This document shows positions 28,260 through 37,452 of a stretch of 64,000 nucleotides of DNA, piece after piece. The notes under the pieces are model-generated. The model saw only the letters and a program-made list of their open reading frames with translations, searched no databases and had not been told where the DNA came from. The DNA comes from Curtobacterium sp. UNCCL20. Its GTDB lineage: Bacteria; Actinomycetota; Actinomycetes; Actinomycetales; Microbacteriaceae. How positions within the stretch are numbered: the stretch's first letter is position 1; each line of letters begins with the position of its first letter. The translations under genes were made by a program, and so were the position numbers. The DNA lies in assembly GCF_900101675.1 (NCBI RefSeq), contig NZ_FNKG01000002.1, positions 81,005 through 145,004 on the forward strand, in the 5' to 3' direction.

Positions 28260-29852
28260 TCAGGCTTCGACGATCGCGGGCACCGACGCCGTGGAGGGCA
28301 CCTCGGCGAGGGTGATCGGCCCGTGCGTGCGGTGCCGCCAGCTCGACCACGCCCACCCGACGAGGAGCACCCCGCCGATGAAGAGCAGCGCGCTGTACTG
28401 CAGCCACCAGGAGTGCCCGGTGAGGTCGTAGATCTCCGGGCGGGGCCAGATGAGGTTCACCGCCATGCCGATCTGGAACGCCACGGCGACGGCGTTCAGC
28501 GGGATGCCCCAGCGGCCGAGCGTGAAGAGCGGCTTGCCGTCCTCGTCGACGCCGGCCGGGAAGCCCTCGCGGCGCAGCCGGATGCGCTGCACCAGCAGGG
28601 GACCGGTGACACCGAGGTAGGCCAGGTAGAGCATCGCGATGCAGAGGCTCGACAGTGCGGTGAAGATGGCGGACTGGCCGATGTTCACGGCGAGGGCGAG
28701 TCCGGCGCCGACACCGACGACGATCGACGCGGCGATCGGGGTGCCGGTCCGCGGCGACACCTTGGCGAGGGTGCGGTGGAACGGCAGTGCCTTCTCGCGG
28801 GCCATCGAGTAGACCATGCGTGCACCGGCGGTCTGCACGGCGAGGGTGCAGGCGAACACGGCGACCGCGACCGTGCAGAGGAGGAGCCGGCCGAAGACGT
28901 CGCCGAGCGTCGAGGTGATCACCCAGGCGAGGCCCTGCGTCGCCAGCTTGCCGTCGGTCAGGCTGGGGGCGGCGACGAGCGCGCCGATGATGAGCAGTCC
29001 GCCGCCGAGGCCCGAGACGGTCAGCGCACGGACGATCGTCTTCGGCGTGGTCCGGCGGGGGTTGTGCGTCTCCTCGGCGAGTTCACCGGCCGAGTCGAAC
29101 CCGACCATGACGTACGCCGCCATCAGCGACGACGCCAGGAACGCCCAGGTGTAGGGTTCGGTGCTCGTCGAGCCCGCCGTGGTGAAGACCACCGCGGGGC
29201 TGCGGTGCGGCAGCAGGAACAGCGCGGCGATCAGGACGACGACGCCGACGATCTCCACCGCGACGCCGAAGCTCGTCACGCGGGCCATCAACCGCACGCT
29301 CAGGATGTTGACGACGGTCGTGACGACGAGCATCAGGAGGCCGAGGACGACGGCGTTCGCGGCACCCGTCGGGGACGCCAGCGACGGGTCCGCCCCCGCG
29401 CCCCCGACGAGCTGGAACCCGCTCCAGATCGCCGGGAGCACCGCCTGCACGGCGATCGCGGCGACGGCGACGGTGAGGACCTGGCCGATGATCATCGTCC
29501 AGCCGGTGAACCAGCCGAAGCGGGCGCCGGCCAGACGGCTCGACCACTGGAAGATCGCGCCGGAGATCGGCCACCGGGCGGCGAGCTGGGCGAAGTTCAG
29601 GGCGACGAGGAGTTGACCGCCGAAGACGAGTGGCCACGCCCAGAAGAACGCGGCGCCGCCGAGTCCGAACCCGAGGCCGAACAGCTGGAAGACGGTGGTG
29701 AGGATGGAGACGAACGAGAACCCCGCGGCGAACGACGAGAACGACCCGACGCCGCGGTGGAGTTCCTGCTCGTAGCCGATGCGCGCGAGGTTCTGCGCGT
29801 CGGGGGTGGTCGCGGTGCGCGGAGCGTGGAGCGGTGACTGCCGAGTACGCAT
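28260..29852 (-). CDS. APC-family amino acid/polyamine-type permease
   Basis: An inner-membrane permease of 530 residues with about twelve helices, first gene of the carboxylase operon. APC features are GVGSFSSFAAGFSFVSILT, FAQLAARWPISGAIFQWSSR near helix 3, VGFDSAGELAEETHNPRRT (the conserved F-D-x-A-x-E loop) and MVYSMAREKALPFHR. Members next to UAAP/urea carboxylase genes are usually called urea-amidolyase-linked permeases; the substrate is likely guanidine, urea precursor or an amine (inference). ATG 29850-29852 is chosen, with GAAAGG upstream. A 20-bp dyad lies 23 nt before the start. Confidence 0.85.
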   Translation of the reverse strand: MRTRQSPLHAPRTATTPDAQNLARIGYEQELHRGVGSFSSFAAGFSFVSILTTVFQLFGLGFGLGGAAFFWAWPLVFGGQLLVALNFAQLAARWPISGAIFQWSSRLAGARFGWFTGWTMIIGQVLTVAVAAIAVQAVLPAIWSGFQLVGGAGADPSLASPTGAANAVVLGLLMLVVTTVVNILSVRLMARVTSFGVAVEIVGVVVLIAALFLLPHRSPAVVFTTAGSTSTEPYTWAFLASSLMAAYVMVGFDSAGELAEETHNPRRTTPKTIVRALTVSGLGGGLLIIGALVAAPSLTDGKLATQGLAWVITSTLGDVFGRLLLCTVAVAVFACTLAVQTAGARMVYSMAREKALPFHRTLAKVSPRTGTPIAASIVVGVGAGLALAVNIGQSAIFTALSSLCIAMLYLAYLGVTGPLLVQRIRLRREGFPAGVDEDGKPLFTLGRWGIPLNAVAVAFQIGMAVNLIWPRPEIYDLTGHSWWLQYSALLFIGGVLLVGWAWSSWRHRTHGPITLAEVPSTASVPAIVEA

Positions 29853-29874
29853 GGCTGCAGACCTTTCGAGGGAG

Positions 29875-29894
29875 TACCTGTCGGGTGACAGGTA
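29875..29894. promoter_or_regulatory. 20-bp operator-like dyad upstream of the permease
   Basis: TACCTGTC GGGT GACAGGTA: perfect 8-bp arms with a 4-nt spacer in the leader of the carboxylase operon. It could be a site for the GntR or TetR protein encoded next door, or a transcript hairpin. Confidence 0.6.
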
Positions 29895-29991
29895 ATGCCT
29901 CAAGTGTTCTGCGCAGCCGTGTCGCCGCCGTTTCCCTCGTGTTTCGAGTGGGTGTCGGACGGCCGTCCCGTGTAAACGTCCTGCGTCGCGG

Positions 29992-30885
29992 TCACACGAT
30001 CCGGGAGTCGATCACCGCCCGGTCGCCCCGGTACCGCGAGAAGCCGTACTCCACCGGCGTCCCGTCGGCGAGGCACATGAGCCGCTCGATGTGGAAGATC
30101 GCCTGCCCCGGATCGATGTCCAGGAGGTCCGCCGTCCACTGGTCCGCGTTCACCGTGCTGAGGAGGAGCCGACGGGCGACCGGGCGCTCGCCGACCCGCC
30201 GGACGAGGACGTCCGGGACGTACTCGGTGAGCGGCGCGGACACCAGGTCGGGGAACCGCTCCTGCGGCACCCAGCTCGTCCGCACCCGGCTCGGCTCACC
30301 GTCGAACGAGATGAGGCTCTCGACGAAGTACGCACCGCTGCCGGTCATCTCGAGGTTCCGCCGCACGGTCTCCGGCGCGGGGACGAGCTGGACGCACAGG
30401 TGCACGATGCTGAGGCGCGGGGAGTCGAACACGCTGCCGCCGGCGTGCTCGCCGTAGATCGTGACCTCCTCGGTGGTGCGGGCCAGGCTGACCGACGCCA
30501 CCGGCCGCACCCCGAACGTGCCGGACCGCGGGGCCCGGGTGAGCAGTCGCTGCTCCTTGAGCAGCGTCAGGGCCGCGCGGAGCACGTTCCGCGTCGTGCC
30601 GTACAGGTCGAGGAGCTCCCACTCGTACGGCAGCGGCCCGGTGAACCGGCCGGCGACGATGTCCGCCCGGATGAGGTCGGACACCTGCCGAGCCGCGTCC
30701 GACCGACGGTTGAACCCGATCCAGTGCCCGGGCGCGACGGCGCCGATCCCCATGTCCGTCCACGGCGGAGTCGGACGGCGCAGGTCGACGTGGTCGTGGC
30801 CGGGGTCCAGGTGGCGGTCCTGGTCCTGGTGGCGGTCGTCGTCGGCGGATCCGTCCACGTGGTCGGTCGGTGCGGTGTCGGTCAC
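29992..30885 (-). CDS. GntR-family regulator with UTRA-type ligand domain
   Basis: A 297-residue regulator. The winged HTH lies around residues 65-135 (VSDLIRADIVAGRFTG, EWELLDLYGTTRNVLRAAL, LLKEQRLLTRAPRSGTFG). The C-terminal part resembles UTRA (SGAYFVESLISFDGEP, STVNADQWTADLLDIDPGQ, IERLMCLADGTPVEYGFSRY). The first ~45 residues are unusual, rich in His and Asp (DDDRHQDQDRHLDPGHDH). GTG 30883-30885 overlaps the TetR stop by 4 nt. Located between the two nitrogen operons, it could coordinate them. Confidence 0.85.
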   Translation of the reverse strand: MTDTAPTDHVDGSADDDRHQDQDRHLDPGHDHVDLRRPTPPWTDMGIGAVAPGHWIGFNRRSDAARQVSDLIRADIVAGRFTGPLPYEWELLDLYGTTRNVLRAALTLLKEQRLLTRAPRSGTFGVRPVASVSLARTTEEVTIYGEHAGGSVFDSPRLSIVHLCVQLVPAPETVRRNLEMTGSGAYFVESLISFDGEPSRVRTSWVPQERFPDLVSAPLTEYVPDVLVRRVGERPVARRLLLSTVNADQWTADLLDIDPGQAIFHIERLMCLADGTPVEYGFSRYRGDRAVIDSRIV

Positions 30886-31502
30886 GAGGCCATCCCCACG
30901 GTCGTGGTGTCGCCGGTCCAGCCGGCCCACCGGAGGAACTCTCGGGCGAGCCGCACCGGGTAGTCGGGCGCCTGGATGTCGAGGGACACGAACACCCGGC
31001 GGTAGAAGGTCGGTCCGCCCAGCAGGTCGACGGCGATCCCGAGGTCGACGTCGGGCCGGAGGTCCCCGGCGTCCATCGCCCGCTGCAGCATCGCGTTCAC
31101 CCGGACCCGGCGGTCGAGGTGCCAGGCGGCGACGGCCTCGGCCACCCGGGGTTCGTGCGACGCGAGCTCGACGATGAGCGGCAGCGCACGGCCGACCGGC
31201 GTCGCGACGAGGGCGTGCACCCAGCCGCGGGTCAGTCCGAGCACGCCCTCGTGGATCGGCGCGTCGAGGACGGTCGGGATCGTCTCCTCCATCAGCCGGA
31301 TCGCGGTCTCGGTGAGCAGGACGTCCTTGCTGGGCCAGCGCCGGTAGATGGTGGCGGCACCGACCCCGGCGGCGTCCGCTACGGCCCGGATCGTGAACGC
31401 GCGGGGATCGCCCGCGGCCAGGATCGCGACGCATGCGGTGTACACGGCCTCGTCGACAGCGGCGCTCCGCGGGCGTCCGCGCACCGGCGCCTCGGTGGTC
31501 AC
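30882..31502 (-). CDS. TetR-family regulator
   Basis: A 206-residue regulator with HTH text FTIRAVADAAGVGAATIYRR followed by WPSKDVLLTETAIRLMEE, and a helical ligand domain ending LAREFLRWAGW. GTG 31500-31502 overlaps the isochorismatase-like gene's stop by 4 nt; its own stop overlaps GntR. It is in the RutA operon and is likely an autoregulator of it (inference). Confidence 0.87.
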   Translation of the reverse strand: MTTEAPVRGRPRSAAVDEAVYTACVAILAAGDPRAFTIRAVADAAGVGAATIYRRWPSKDVLLTETAIRLMEETIPTVLDAPIHEGVLGLTRGWVHALVATPVGRALPLIVELASHEPRVAEAVAAWHLDRRVRVNAMLQRAMDAGDLRPDVDLGIAVDLLGGPTFYRRVFVSLDIQAPDYPVRLAREFLRWAGWTGDTTTVGMAS

Positions 31503-32122
31503 GCGGCGCTCCAGTGCTCGAGGACACGGTCCATGTCCCACACCTCGCCGATCTTCGCGGCGATGTCGAACAGGTTCGCCTCGTGCACGCTGGGCAGCCG
31601 GTCGCCGACGGCCTGGCGCACCACGATCGGCACGAAGCCGTGCTGCATCGCGTCGGTCGCGGTCGCCCGGATGCAACCGCTGGTGGACAGGCCCGCGATG
31701 AACAGGGTGTCGACCCCGCGGGCGACGAGGTCGGCGGCGAGCGACGTGCCGAAGAACGCGCTCGGGTACTGCTTCGGCACGAGCGTGTCCCCGTCGACGG
31801 GTGCGAGCCCGTCGATGAACGCCCCGGTCGAGGTGCCGGGCAGGTACGCCGTCAGCGCGGGCACCTTCCGGAAGAACACGCCGGCGTTCGACCCGTCCGC
31901 CGACAGCGCCATCGTCGTGACGGCGACGTGCACGCCCGCGGTCCGCGCCGCCGCGGTGAGTTCCCGCATCCGTTCGACCGGCTCCTCGACACCCGCGTAC
32001 AGCCCGCAGGCGGGGTCGATGTACGCGTTCACCGGGTCGACCACGACGAGCGCGGCCCGCCGACCCGGTTGCAGGGCGCCGGTGTACCCGGCCGAGGCGT
32101 AGTCGTCGTGGTCGTCCGTCAT
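31499..32122 (-). CDS. Isochorismatase-like cysteine hydrolase (N-carbamoylsarcosine amidase type)
   Basis: A 207-residue C-N hydrolase. The triad is visible: Asp in LVVVDPVNAY, Lys in VPKQYPSAFFGT and nucleophile Cys in STSGCIRATATDAM. The PKxYxSAFFGT and GDRLPSVHEANLFDIAAKIG segments match N-carbamoylsarcosine/maleamate amidohydrolases better than classical RutB. Likely removes a carbamoyl or amide group from a ring-opened ureide produced by the RutA-like enzyme. It lies in the same operon as a nitrilase and an amidase. Confidence 0.85.
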   Translation of the reverse strand: MTDDHDDYASAGYTGALQPGRRAALVVVDPVNAYIDPACGLYAGVEEPVERMRELTAAARTAGVHVAVTTMALSADGSNAGVFFRKVPALTAYLPGTSTGAFIDGLAPVDGDTLVPKQYPSAFFGTSLAADLVARGVDTLFIAGLSTSGCIRATATDAMQHGFVPIVVRQAVGDRLPSVHEANLFDIAAKIGEVWDMDRVLEHWSAA

Positions 32123-32153
32123 CGGGTCCTGCTTCCGTCGTGGGCTGGGATGG

Positions 32154-33611
32154 TCATGCGGAGGTCCCCGTCCCGGGGACCGGACCCGCTGCTTCGGGCC
32201 GGAGCGGTGCCTCCCGGTCCGGTGGTCCGAACGGGCCGAACGCGACGATCAGCGCCCCCAGGGCCGCGCACCCCGCGAACGTCAGTGCGGCCGCACGGAC
32301 GCCGTCGACGAAGGCCTGGACGTCCGCGGCCGGCAGGCCGAGCAGGCTGCCGTCGTACGCCGCCGCCTGCTGGGCGGCCGACAGGCCACCGGTGGCGATG
32401 GCCAGGCCAAGCGCCGTCGAGAACAGGAAGCCCGCGTTCTGCAGCGCCGAGCGGATCGCGTTCGCGATGCCGCGGCGGTGCTCCGGCACCCGCGTCATCA
32501 GCGCCGACGTGCTCGGCGTCATGAAGACCCCCGTCCCCACACCCACCGCACCGAGCCCCGCCGCCGTGACCGCGTACGCGTCGTCGTCGGCGAGGGACAC
32601 CGCGAGCACCGCTGCCCCGATCGCGATGAGGAGCATCCCGATCGTGGACAGCGTCCGCGCCGGGACGTGCCGCGCGAGGACGCCGGCGCTCGCCGCGGCG
32701 ACCGTCGTCCCGATCGGGGTCGGCAGCACCCACAGCGCGGCCTCGACGGCGTCCTTGCCGCCCACCGCCTGGAACGACAGGGACGCCAGCAGCACCAGGG
32801 CGTAGCTCGACAGCGCGCAGAGGCCGGCCGCCGAGAAGAGCGTGATGGTCGCGCGGTCGCGGAAGATCGCCGGGTCCACCAGGGGGTGTCGGACCCGGCG
32901 CTGGGTCCAGACGAACAGTGCCCCGAGCAGCACCGCCCCGGACGCCATCGCCACGACGGGCGCGGCCGTCCAACCCGACGACCCGCCCACCGACACGGCA
33001 CCGACGAGCAGGCCCACGGCCGCCACGGACAGGACCGAACCGGGGACGTCGAGGCGCTCGCCGGAGCGGGGCCGGGTCGTCCGGGGGATGAGCCGGAGCG
33101 ACCAGACGAGCCCCGCGAGCGAGACCGGTACCCCGGCGAGGAAGATCCAGCGCCAGCCGATCGACTCGGCGACGAGGCCGCCGACCACCGGCCCGATCAC
33201 CTGTCCGACGGCGGCGACGGTGGCGTTCAGCCCGAGCCCGAGGGACAGGATCGACTCCGGGAACACGTCCGTGAGCAGGGCGGTCGTGTTCGTCACGATC
33301 GCGGCCGCGCCGACGCCCTGCACGAGCCGGGCACCGAGCAGGACGGCGGCGTCCGGCGCGAACCCGCAGGCGAGCGAGGCGAGGAGGAAGACGAGGATGC
33401 CCGCGATGTAGAGCCGCCGCCGTCCGACGAGGTCGGCGATCCGGCCGAACACCAGGATGAGCGTGGTCGTGGTGAGCATGTAGCTGAGGAGGACCCAGCT
33501 GGACTGCAGTGCGCTCGCATCGAGGTCGCGGCTGACGTCGGGGAGCGCAACGAGCAGTGCGCTGGAGGAGATGAAGACGAGGACGACGCTGAGGCTCGAC
33601 GCGCAGAGCAC
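32154..33611 (-). CDS. MFS transporter, DHA2-like
   Basis: A 485-residue major-facilitator protein with about 14 hydrophobic helices. Motif A is GRIADLVGRRRLYI; GARLVQGVGAAAIVTNT and GLNATVAAVGQVIGPVVGG (motif C-like) are typical for drug/proton antiporters of the DHA2 group. Could export a toxic intermediate or product of the ureide operon. The GTG at 33609-33611 gives an unusually short N-terminus; in-frame text upstream to 33654 (GVRRRAWQ) looks coding, but no start codon is seen there. Confidence 0.82.
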   Translation of the reverse strand: MLCASSLSVVLVFISSSALLVALPDVSRDLDASALQSSWVLLSYMLTTTTLILVFGRIADLVGRRRLYIAGILVFLLASLACGFAPDAAVLLGARLVQGVGAAAIVTNTTALLTDVFPESILSLGLGLNATVAAVGQVIGPVVGGLVAESIGWRWIFLAGVPVSLAGLVWSLRLIPRTTRPRSGERLDVPGSVLSVAAVGLLVGAVSVGGSSGWTAAPVVAMASGAVLLGALFVWTQRRVRHPLVDPAIFRDRATITLFSAAGLCALSSYALVLLASLSFQAVGGKDAVEAALWVLPTPIGTTVAAASAGVLARHVPARTLSTIGMLLIAIGAAVLAVSLADDDAYAVTAAGLGAVGVGTGVFMTPSTSALMTRVPEHRRGIANAIRSALQNAGFLFSTALGLAIATGGLSAAQQAAAYDGSLLGLPAADVQAFVDGVRAAALTFAGCAALGALIVAFGPFGPPDREAPLRPEAAGPVPGTGTSA

Positions 33612-33654
33612 CTGCCAGGCGCGTCGGCGGACGCCGTCCTCGTCCGTGGTGCGG

Positions 33655-35394
33655 CTACTGATCGGTCGACCCTCTCGTGGCGGATGCCGGGGGCACCCTG
33701 CGGTGGTGGTCGGTGACCGACTCGAACGCGGCGGCGGCGGAGAGCACGAGCCGGTCGTCCCACGGTCGGGCGACGAGCTGCACCCCGATCGGCAGGCCGT
33801 CCGGCGCCGTGCCCGCGGGCATCATCAGCGCCGGGAAGCCGACGTAGTCGAAGAGCCGGGTGTTCCGCGGGACGACCTCGTGCAGGTTGAACCGTTCGCC
33901 GTCCACCGCCATCGTCAGGTCGTCGAGCCGCGGAGCGGTCGCACCGATGCCCGGCGTGAGCACGACGTCCACTCCGGCCTCGTCCATCCGGGCGACCATC
34001 GCGGCCTGCACGAGCGGCCGTCGGCGGAGGGCACGGAGGTAGTCGGCGGCCGTCGGGGTGAAGGCCACGTCGAAGCGCGCCCGGGTCCCGGCGTCGAAGA
34101 GGTCCGCGGTCGCGGCGTTCGCCTCCTGGTTCGCGGCGAGCTCGCCGTAGAAGACGGTCCAGCACTCCGCGTCGATCGCCTCGACGTCGTCGAACTCGAT
34201 CGGCACGATCGTCGCGCCGAGTCCCCGGAACCGCTCGGTCGCGGCGGTTGCCGCGTCGAGTACGGCGGCGTCCACCCGCTCGGTGAACCACGTCCGCGGG
34301 ACGCCGATCCGGAGCCCCCGCACCCGCTCGGGCGCCGCCTCGACGAGCGGGACGGCGGTGTGGGCCGTCGGGTCCTGTCCGTCGCCACCGGCGATCACGG
34401 CGAGGACGAGCGCGAGGTCCTCGGCACTCCTGGCCATCGGACCGACGTGGTCGAGGGTCCACGACAGGCTCGCGACACCAGTACGCGGCACGAGTCCGTA
34501 GGTCGGCTTGATCCCCGTCGTGCCGCAGAGCGCCGACGGCACCCGGATCGATCCGCCGGTGTCCGATCCGAGCGCCAGCGGGACGATGCGGGCCGCGAGC
34601 GCCGAGCCGGAGCCCGTCGACGATCCACCCGTCCAGCGGGAGGGGTCCCAGGGGTTCCGGACGGCCCCGTAGCGGGCGTTGTGCGGACCGCCGCAGGCGA
34701 ACTCGGTTGTCGCCGCCGTGAACACCGGGATCGCGCCCGCTGCACGGAGGCGGGCGACGACGGTCGCGTCGGCCGGAGCCACGCGGTCGCCGGTCTGCAG
34801 CGAGCCGCTCGTGACGACCGTGTCGGCGACGTCGATGATGTCCTTGACCGCGAACGGCACGCCCTCGAGCGGGCGGGGATCGCCGGCGGCCCAGCGACGG
34901 TCGGACTCCGCGGCTGCCTCGGCGGCGCCGTCGACCAGGCGGAGGACGGCGTCGGACCAGACGGCGTCGCTCGTCCAGTGCGGCGCGAGGGCCGCCAGGA
35001 CGGCGCCCGGGGTGGTGGTCCCGGCACGGAAGGCGGCGAGGAGCTCGGTCACGGACGCCGCGGCCGGGTCGAGCGCGACGGCCGCTGCGTCGACGGGGGT
35101 TCCGCCGGCGGTGGTCGTGACGGTCGACGCGGTGTCGCCGACCGCGGTCGGCGCCGCGTCGATCGCCGCGGTCGGCGCCGCATCGACCGGTGCGCTCGGC
35201 ACTGCGTCGACCGGTGCGGTCGGCGCCGCATCGATCGCCGCCCCCAGGAGCCGGGCGAACAGCTGCTGGCTGTGGCCCGGTTCGGCGGGGAGCGACGACG
35301 GCGACGCGGGCAGCGGGTTCGCCCGACTGTCCGCGAGCGCCTGGTCGAGCTGGGGCGCGATGGTGCCGCGCACCACGGCGAACACGTCCGTCAC
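33655..35394 (-). CDS. Amidase-signature hydrolase with N-terminal repeat linker
   Basis: A 579-residue amidase. The Ser-cisSer-Lys core is complete: FAVKDIIDVADT (Lys), WTGGSSTGSGSAL (cis-Ser) and LGSDTGGSIRVPSALCG (nucleophile). The first ~110 residues are an extra domain: a helical start (VFAVVRGTIAPQLDQALADS) then a linker made of four octapeptides like IDAAPTAP, encoded by a 24-bp repeat. It may hydrolyse an amide intermediate downstream of RutA. GTG overlaps the nitrilase stop by 4 nt. Amidase class sure, substrate unknown. Confidence 0.88.
   Translation of the reverse strand: MTDVFAVVRGTIAPQLDQALADSRANPLPASPSSLPAEPGHSQQLFARLLGAAIDAAPTAPVDAVPSAPVDAAPTAAIDAAPTAVGDTASTVTTTAGGTPVDAAAVALDPAAASVTELLAAFRAGTTTPGAVLAALAPHWTSDAVWSDAVLRLVDGAAEAAAESDRRWAAGDPRPLEGVPFAVKDIIDVADTVVTSGSLQTGDRVAPADATVVARLRAAGAIPVFTAATTEFACGGPHNARYGAVRNPWDPSRWTGGSSTGSGSALAARIVPLALGSDTGGSIRVPSALCGTTGIKPTYGLVPRTGVASLSWTLDHVGPMARSAEDLALVLAVIAGGDGQDPTAHTAVPLVEAAPERVRGLRIGVPRTWFTERVDAAVLDAATAATERFRGLGATIVPIEFDDVEAIDAECWTVFYGELAANQEANAATADLFDAGTRARFDVAFTPTAADYLRALRRRPLVQAAMVARMDEAGVDVVLTPGIGATAPRLDDLTMAVDGERFNLHEVVPRNTRLFDYVGFPALMMPAGTAPDGLPIGVQLVARPWDDRLVLSAAAAFESVTDHHRRVPPASATRGSTDQ
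35144..35239 (-). repeat. 24-bp tandem repeat in the amidase gene
   Basis: Four 24-bp units (35144, 35168, 35192, 35216) encode A-[IV]-D-A-[AV]-P-[TS]-A octapeptides in the N-terminal linker. Units 1 and 4 share the GATCGCC end and units 2 and 3 the GACCGGT end. Confidence 0.85.
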
Positions 35395-36296
35395 GCCGGC
35401 ACCGCCGCGTAGGCCCCGGCGAGGTACTGGAAGACGCCGGGCTGCCGGTCGCGGCCGAGCGGGAAGTCGTGCCGTGCGGCGGCGACCTCGCCCACGTCGA
35501 CCGTCGCCCGGATGACGTGCCCGGCCTCGTGCGGCGGCGCCGAGACGACGAGCTCGCCCCGCGGCGTCACGATCGACGACCGGCCGAAGTAGCTGACGGT
35601 CTTGCCGTCGACGGTCTCCTCGCCGGCGCGGTTCGGCGCGATCACCCAGGTCTGCGTCTCGAGCGCGCGGACCTGCAGCTCCTGCGTGAACAGCGTCTCG
35701 CGGAAGCCCATCGACGACACGAGCACGAGCATCACCTCGGCGCCGGCCGCGCGGGACGCCAGCCAGTACTCCGGGAAGCTTCGGTCGTAGCAGATGAGCA
35801 TGCCGAACCGGGTGCCGAGGGCGTCGAACACGACCGGCCCCGACCCGGCGGCGAAGTAGTGCTTCTCGTCGACGGCGGACAGCTCGTTGGTGGGGATCGA
35901 CGTCTTCCGGTAGCTCGGGACGGAGTCACCGTGCACGTCGGTCCCGTGCACCAGGGTGCCGTCGGCGTCGATGAGCACGGCGCTGTTGTACTGTGCGTCG
36001 CCGGCGTCCTCGTAGAGGCCGAACACGACGGCTGTCCGGAGCCGCTTCGCGGCCTCGGCGAACCGGGCGGTGGCCGGACCGGGGACGGGCTGCGCCCAGG
36101 CCTTCCGGCTGTCGTTCACGACGCCGCAGAAGTAGGGCGTCGTGCTCAGCTCGGGGAAGACGACGAGGTCGGCGCCCTCGGCGGCCTGCTCGAACAGCGC
36201 GAGGAGCTCGTCGAGCGCGGCGTCGCCGTCGGCGGGCGTCTGCCCGGCCTGGACGACCGCGACCTCGAGGACCGGGGCGGTGCTGCCGGCGCTCAT
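35391..36296 (-). CDS. Nitrilase-superfamily N-carbamoyl/amide hydrolase
   Basis: A 301-residue carbon-nitrogen hydrolase. Catalytic Glu in [12 protein letters not shown], Lys in [10 protein letters not shown] and Cys in [13 protein letters not shown] form the Glu-Lys-Cys triad. The YRKTxIP...ICYDRxFPE pattern is that of beta-ureidopropionase and N-carbamoyl-amino-acid hydrolases rather than true nitrilases. Predicted to cleave the carbamoyl group of ureido acids arising from pyrimidine opening. ATG 36294-36296 overlaps the RutA stop. Confidence 0.87.
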   Translation of the reverse strand: MSAGSTAPVLEVAVVQAGQTPADGDAALDELLALFEQAAEGADLVVFPELSTTPYFCGVVNDSRKAWAQPVPGPATARFAEAAKRLRTAVVFGLYEDAGDAQYNSAVLIDADGTLVHGTDVHGDSVPSYRKTSIPTNELSAVDEKHYFAAGSGPVVFDALGTRFGMLICYDRSFPEYWLASRAAGAEVMLVLVSSMGFRETLFTQELQVRALETQTWVIAPNRAGEETVDGKTVSYFGRSSIVTPRGELVVSAPPHEAGHVIRATVDVGEVAAARHDFPLGRDRQPGVFQYLAGAYAAVPA

Positions 36297-37405
36297 GCGG
36301 TGACCGCGGCCGTCGACGCTGCGGGGACGGTGGACACGACGTCCTGGCGGGTCTGCATCAGCGGCTGGATGCGCGTGCCGAAGTCGTCCATGCCCTGCAG
36401 GAAGTCGTCGAACACGAGCATGATGCCCTTGGTGCCCGCGACGTCGGCAGCCTCGTCGAGCATCGCCGCGACGTGCTCGTAGGAGCCCACCAGCGTGCCC
36501 ATGTTCATGTTCACGGCACCCTCGGGCAGCGAGATCCGCTTCGCGGTGTTGCCCTCCTCGCCGTTCTTGTCGGTGAGGGCCTGGCCGGTCATCCACGAGA
36601 TGGCCTCGACGTCGACACCGTCGCTGTAGCGCTCCCACTTCGCCTGCGCGGCTTCGTCGGTCTCGTCCGCGATGACCATGAACAGGACGTAGGAGCCGAC
36701 GTCACGGCCGGTCTTCTCCCGCGCGGCGAGGAGTGCCTCGTTCTGCTCGGCGTACGCGGTCGGGGTGTTCACGCCCACCCCCATCGAGAAGTTGTAGTCC
36801 GAGTACTCGGCGGCGAACGCCATGCCCTGGGACGACTGCCCGGCGGAGACGATCGGGATGTGCGACGTCGGCTTCGGCAGCATCCGGCAGTCGTCCATCG
36901 TGAAGTACTCGCCGTGGAAGTTGCTGACGCCGTCCTCCCACAGCTCCTTCATCACCTGCATGTACTCGGTCTGGTAGGCGTAGCGGCGCTTGAAGTGCAC
37001 TTCGTCGCCCGGCCAGAGCCCCATCTGGTCGTACTCCGCCTTCTGCCACCCGGCGACGAGGTTCAGGCCGAACCGTCCGTGCGAGATGGAGTCGATCGTG
37101 GCGGCCATCCGCGCGGCGATCGCCGGTGGGATGGTGAGGACGGCGGTGGTGGCGAAGAGCCGGATGCGCTCGGTGCGGGCAGCGAGGCCGGCCATCAGGG
37201 TGAAGGACTCGAGGTTCTCGTCCCAGAATCCGCTCGGACCACCGAAGCCGCGGAGCTTGATCATCGACAGGGCGAAGTCGAAGCCGTACGACTCGGCCTT
37301 CTGCACGATCTCGAGGTTGAGGTCGAACGACGGCTTGTACTGCGGCGACGCGGTCGAGATGAGCCAACCGTTGCTGCCGATCGGGATGAAGACTCCGATG
37401 TCCAT
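36293..37405 (-). CDS. rutA: Pyrimidine oxygenase RutA-like flavin monooxygenase
   Basis: FMN-dependent luciferase-fold enzyme of 370 residues. In E. coli RutA opens the uracil ring at N3-C4 with O2 and reduced FMN. Near-identical blocks are visible along the whole length: [87 protein letters not shown] and [12 protein letters not shown]. The C-terminal ~15 residues ([13 protein letters not shown]) are an Ala/Thr tail. It lies 47 nt downstream of a ribose-type ABC importer and upstream of three C-N hydrolases; reduced flavin would come from the divergent reductases. Confidence 0.92.
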   Translation of the reverse strand: MDIGVFIPIGSNGWLISTASPQYKPSFDLNLEIVQKAESYGFDFALSMIKLRGFGGPSGFWDENLESFTLMAGLAARTERIRLFATTAVLTIPPAIAARMAATIDSISHGRFGLNLVAGWQKAEYDQMGLWPGDEVHFKRRYAYQTEYMQVMKELWEDGVSNFHGEYFTMDDCRMLPKPTSHIPIVSAGQSSQGMAFAAEYSDYNFSMGVGVNTPTAYAEQNEALLAAREKTGRDVGSYVLFMVIADETDEAAQAKWERYSDGVDVEAISWMTGQALTDKNGEEGNTAKRISLPEGAVNMNMGTLVGSYEHVAAMLDEAADVAGTKGIMLVFDDFLQGMDDFGTRIQPLMQTRQDVVSTVPAASTAAVTA

Positions 37406-37452
37406 GGGGGACTCGCTTTCTGTGTGGGTTCGGGGAGGGAGGAGGGTCAGGG

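Noticed and set aside
29853-29991. A possible guanidine-I (ykkC) riboswitch before the permease
   Set aside because: I looked for it because of the guanidine genes, but no conserved riboswitch core could be recognised in this short leader; only the 20-bp dyad stands out.
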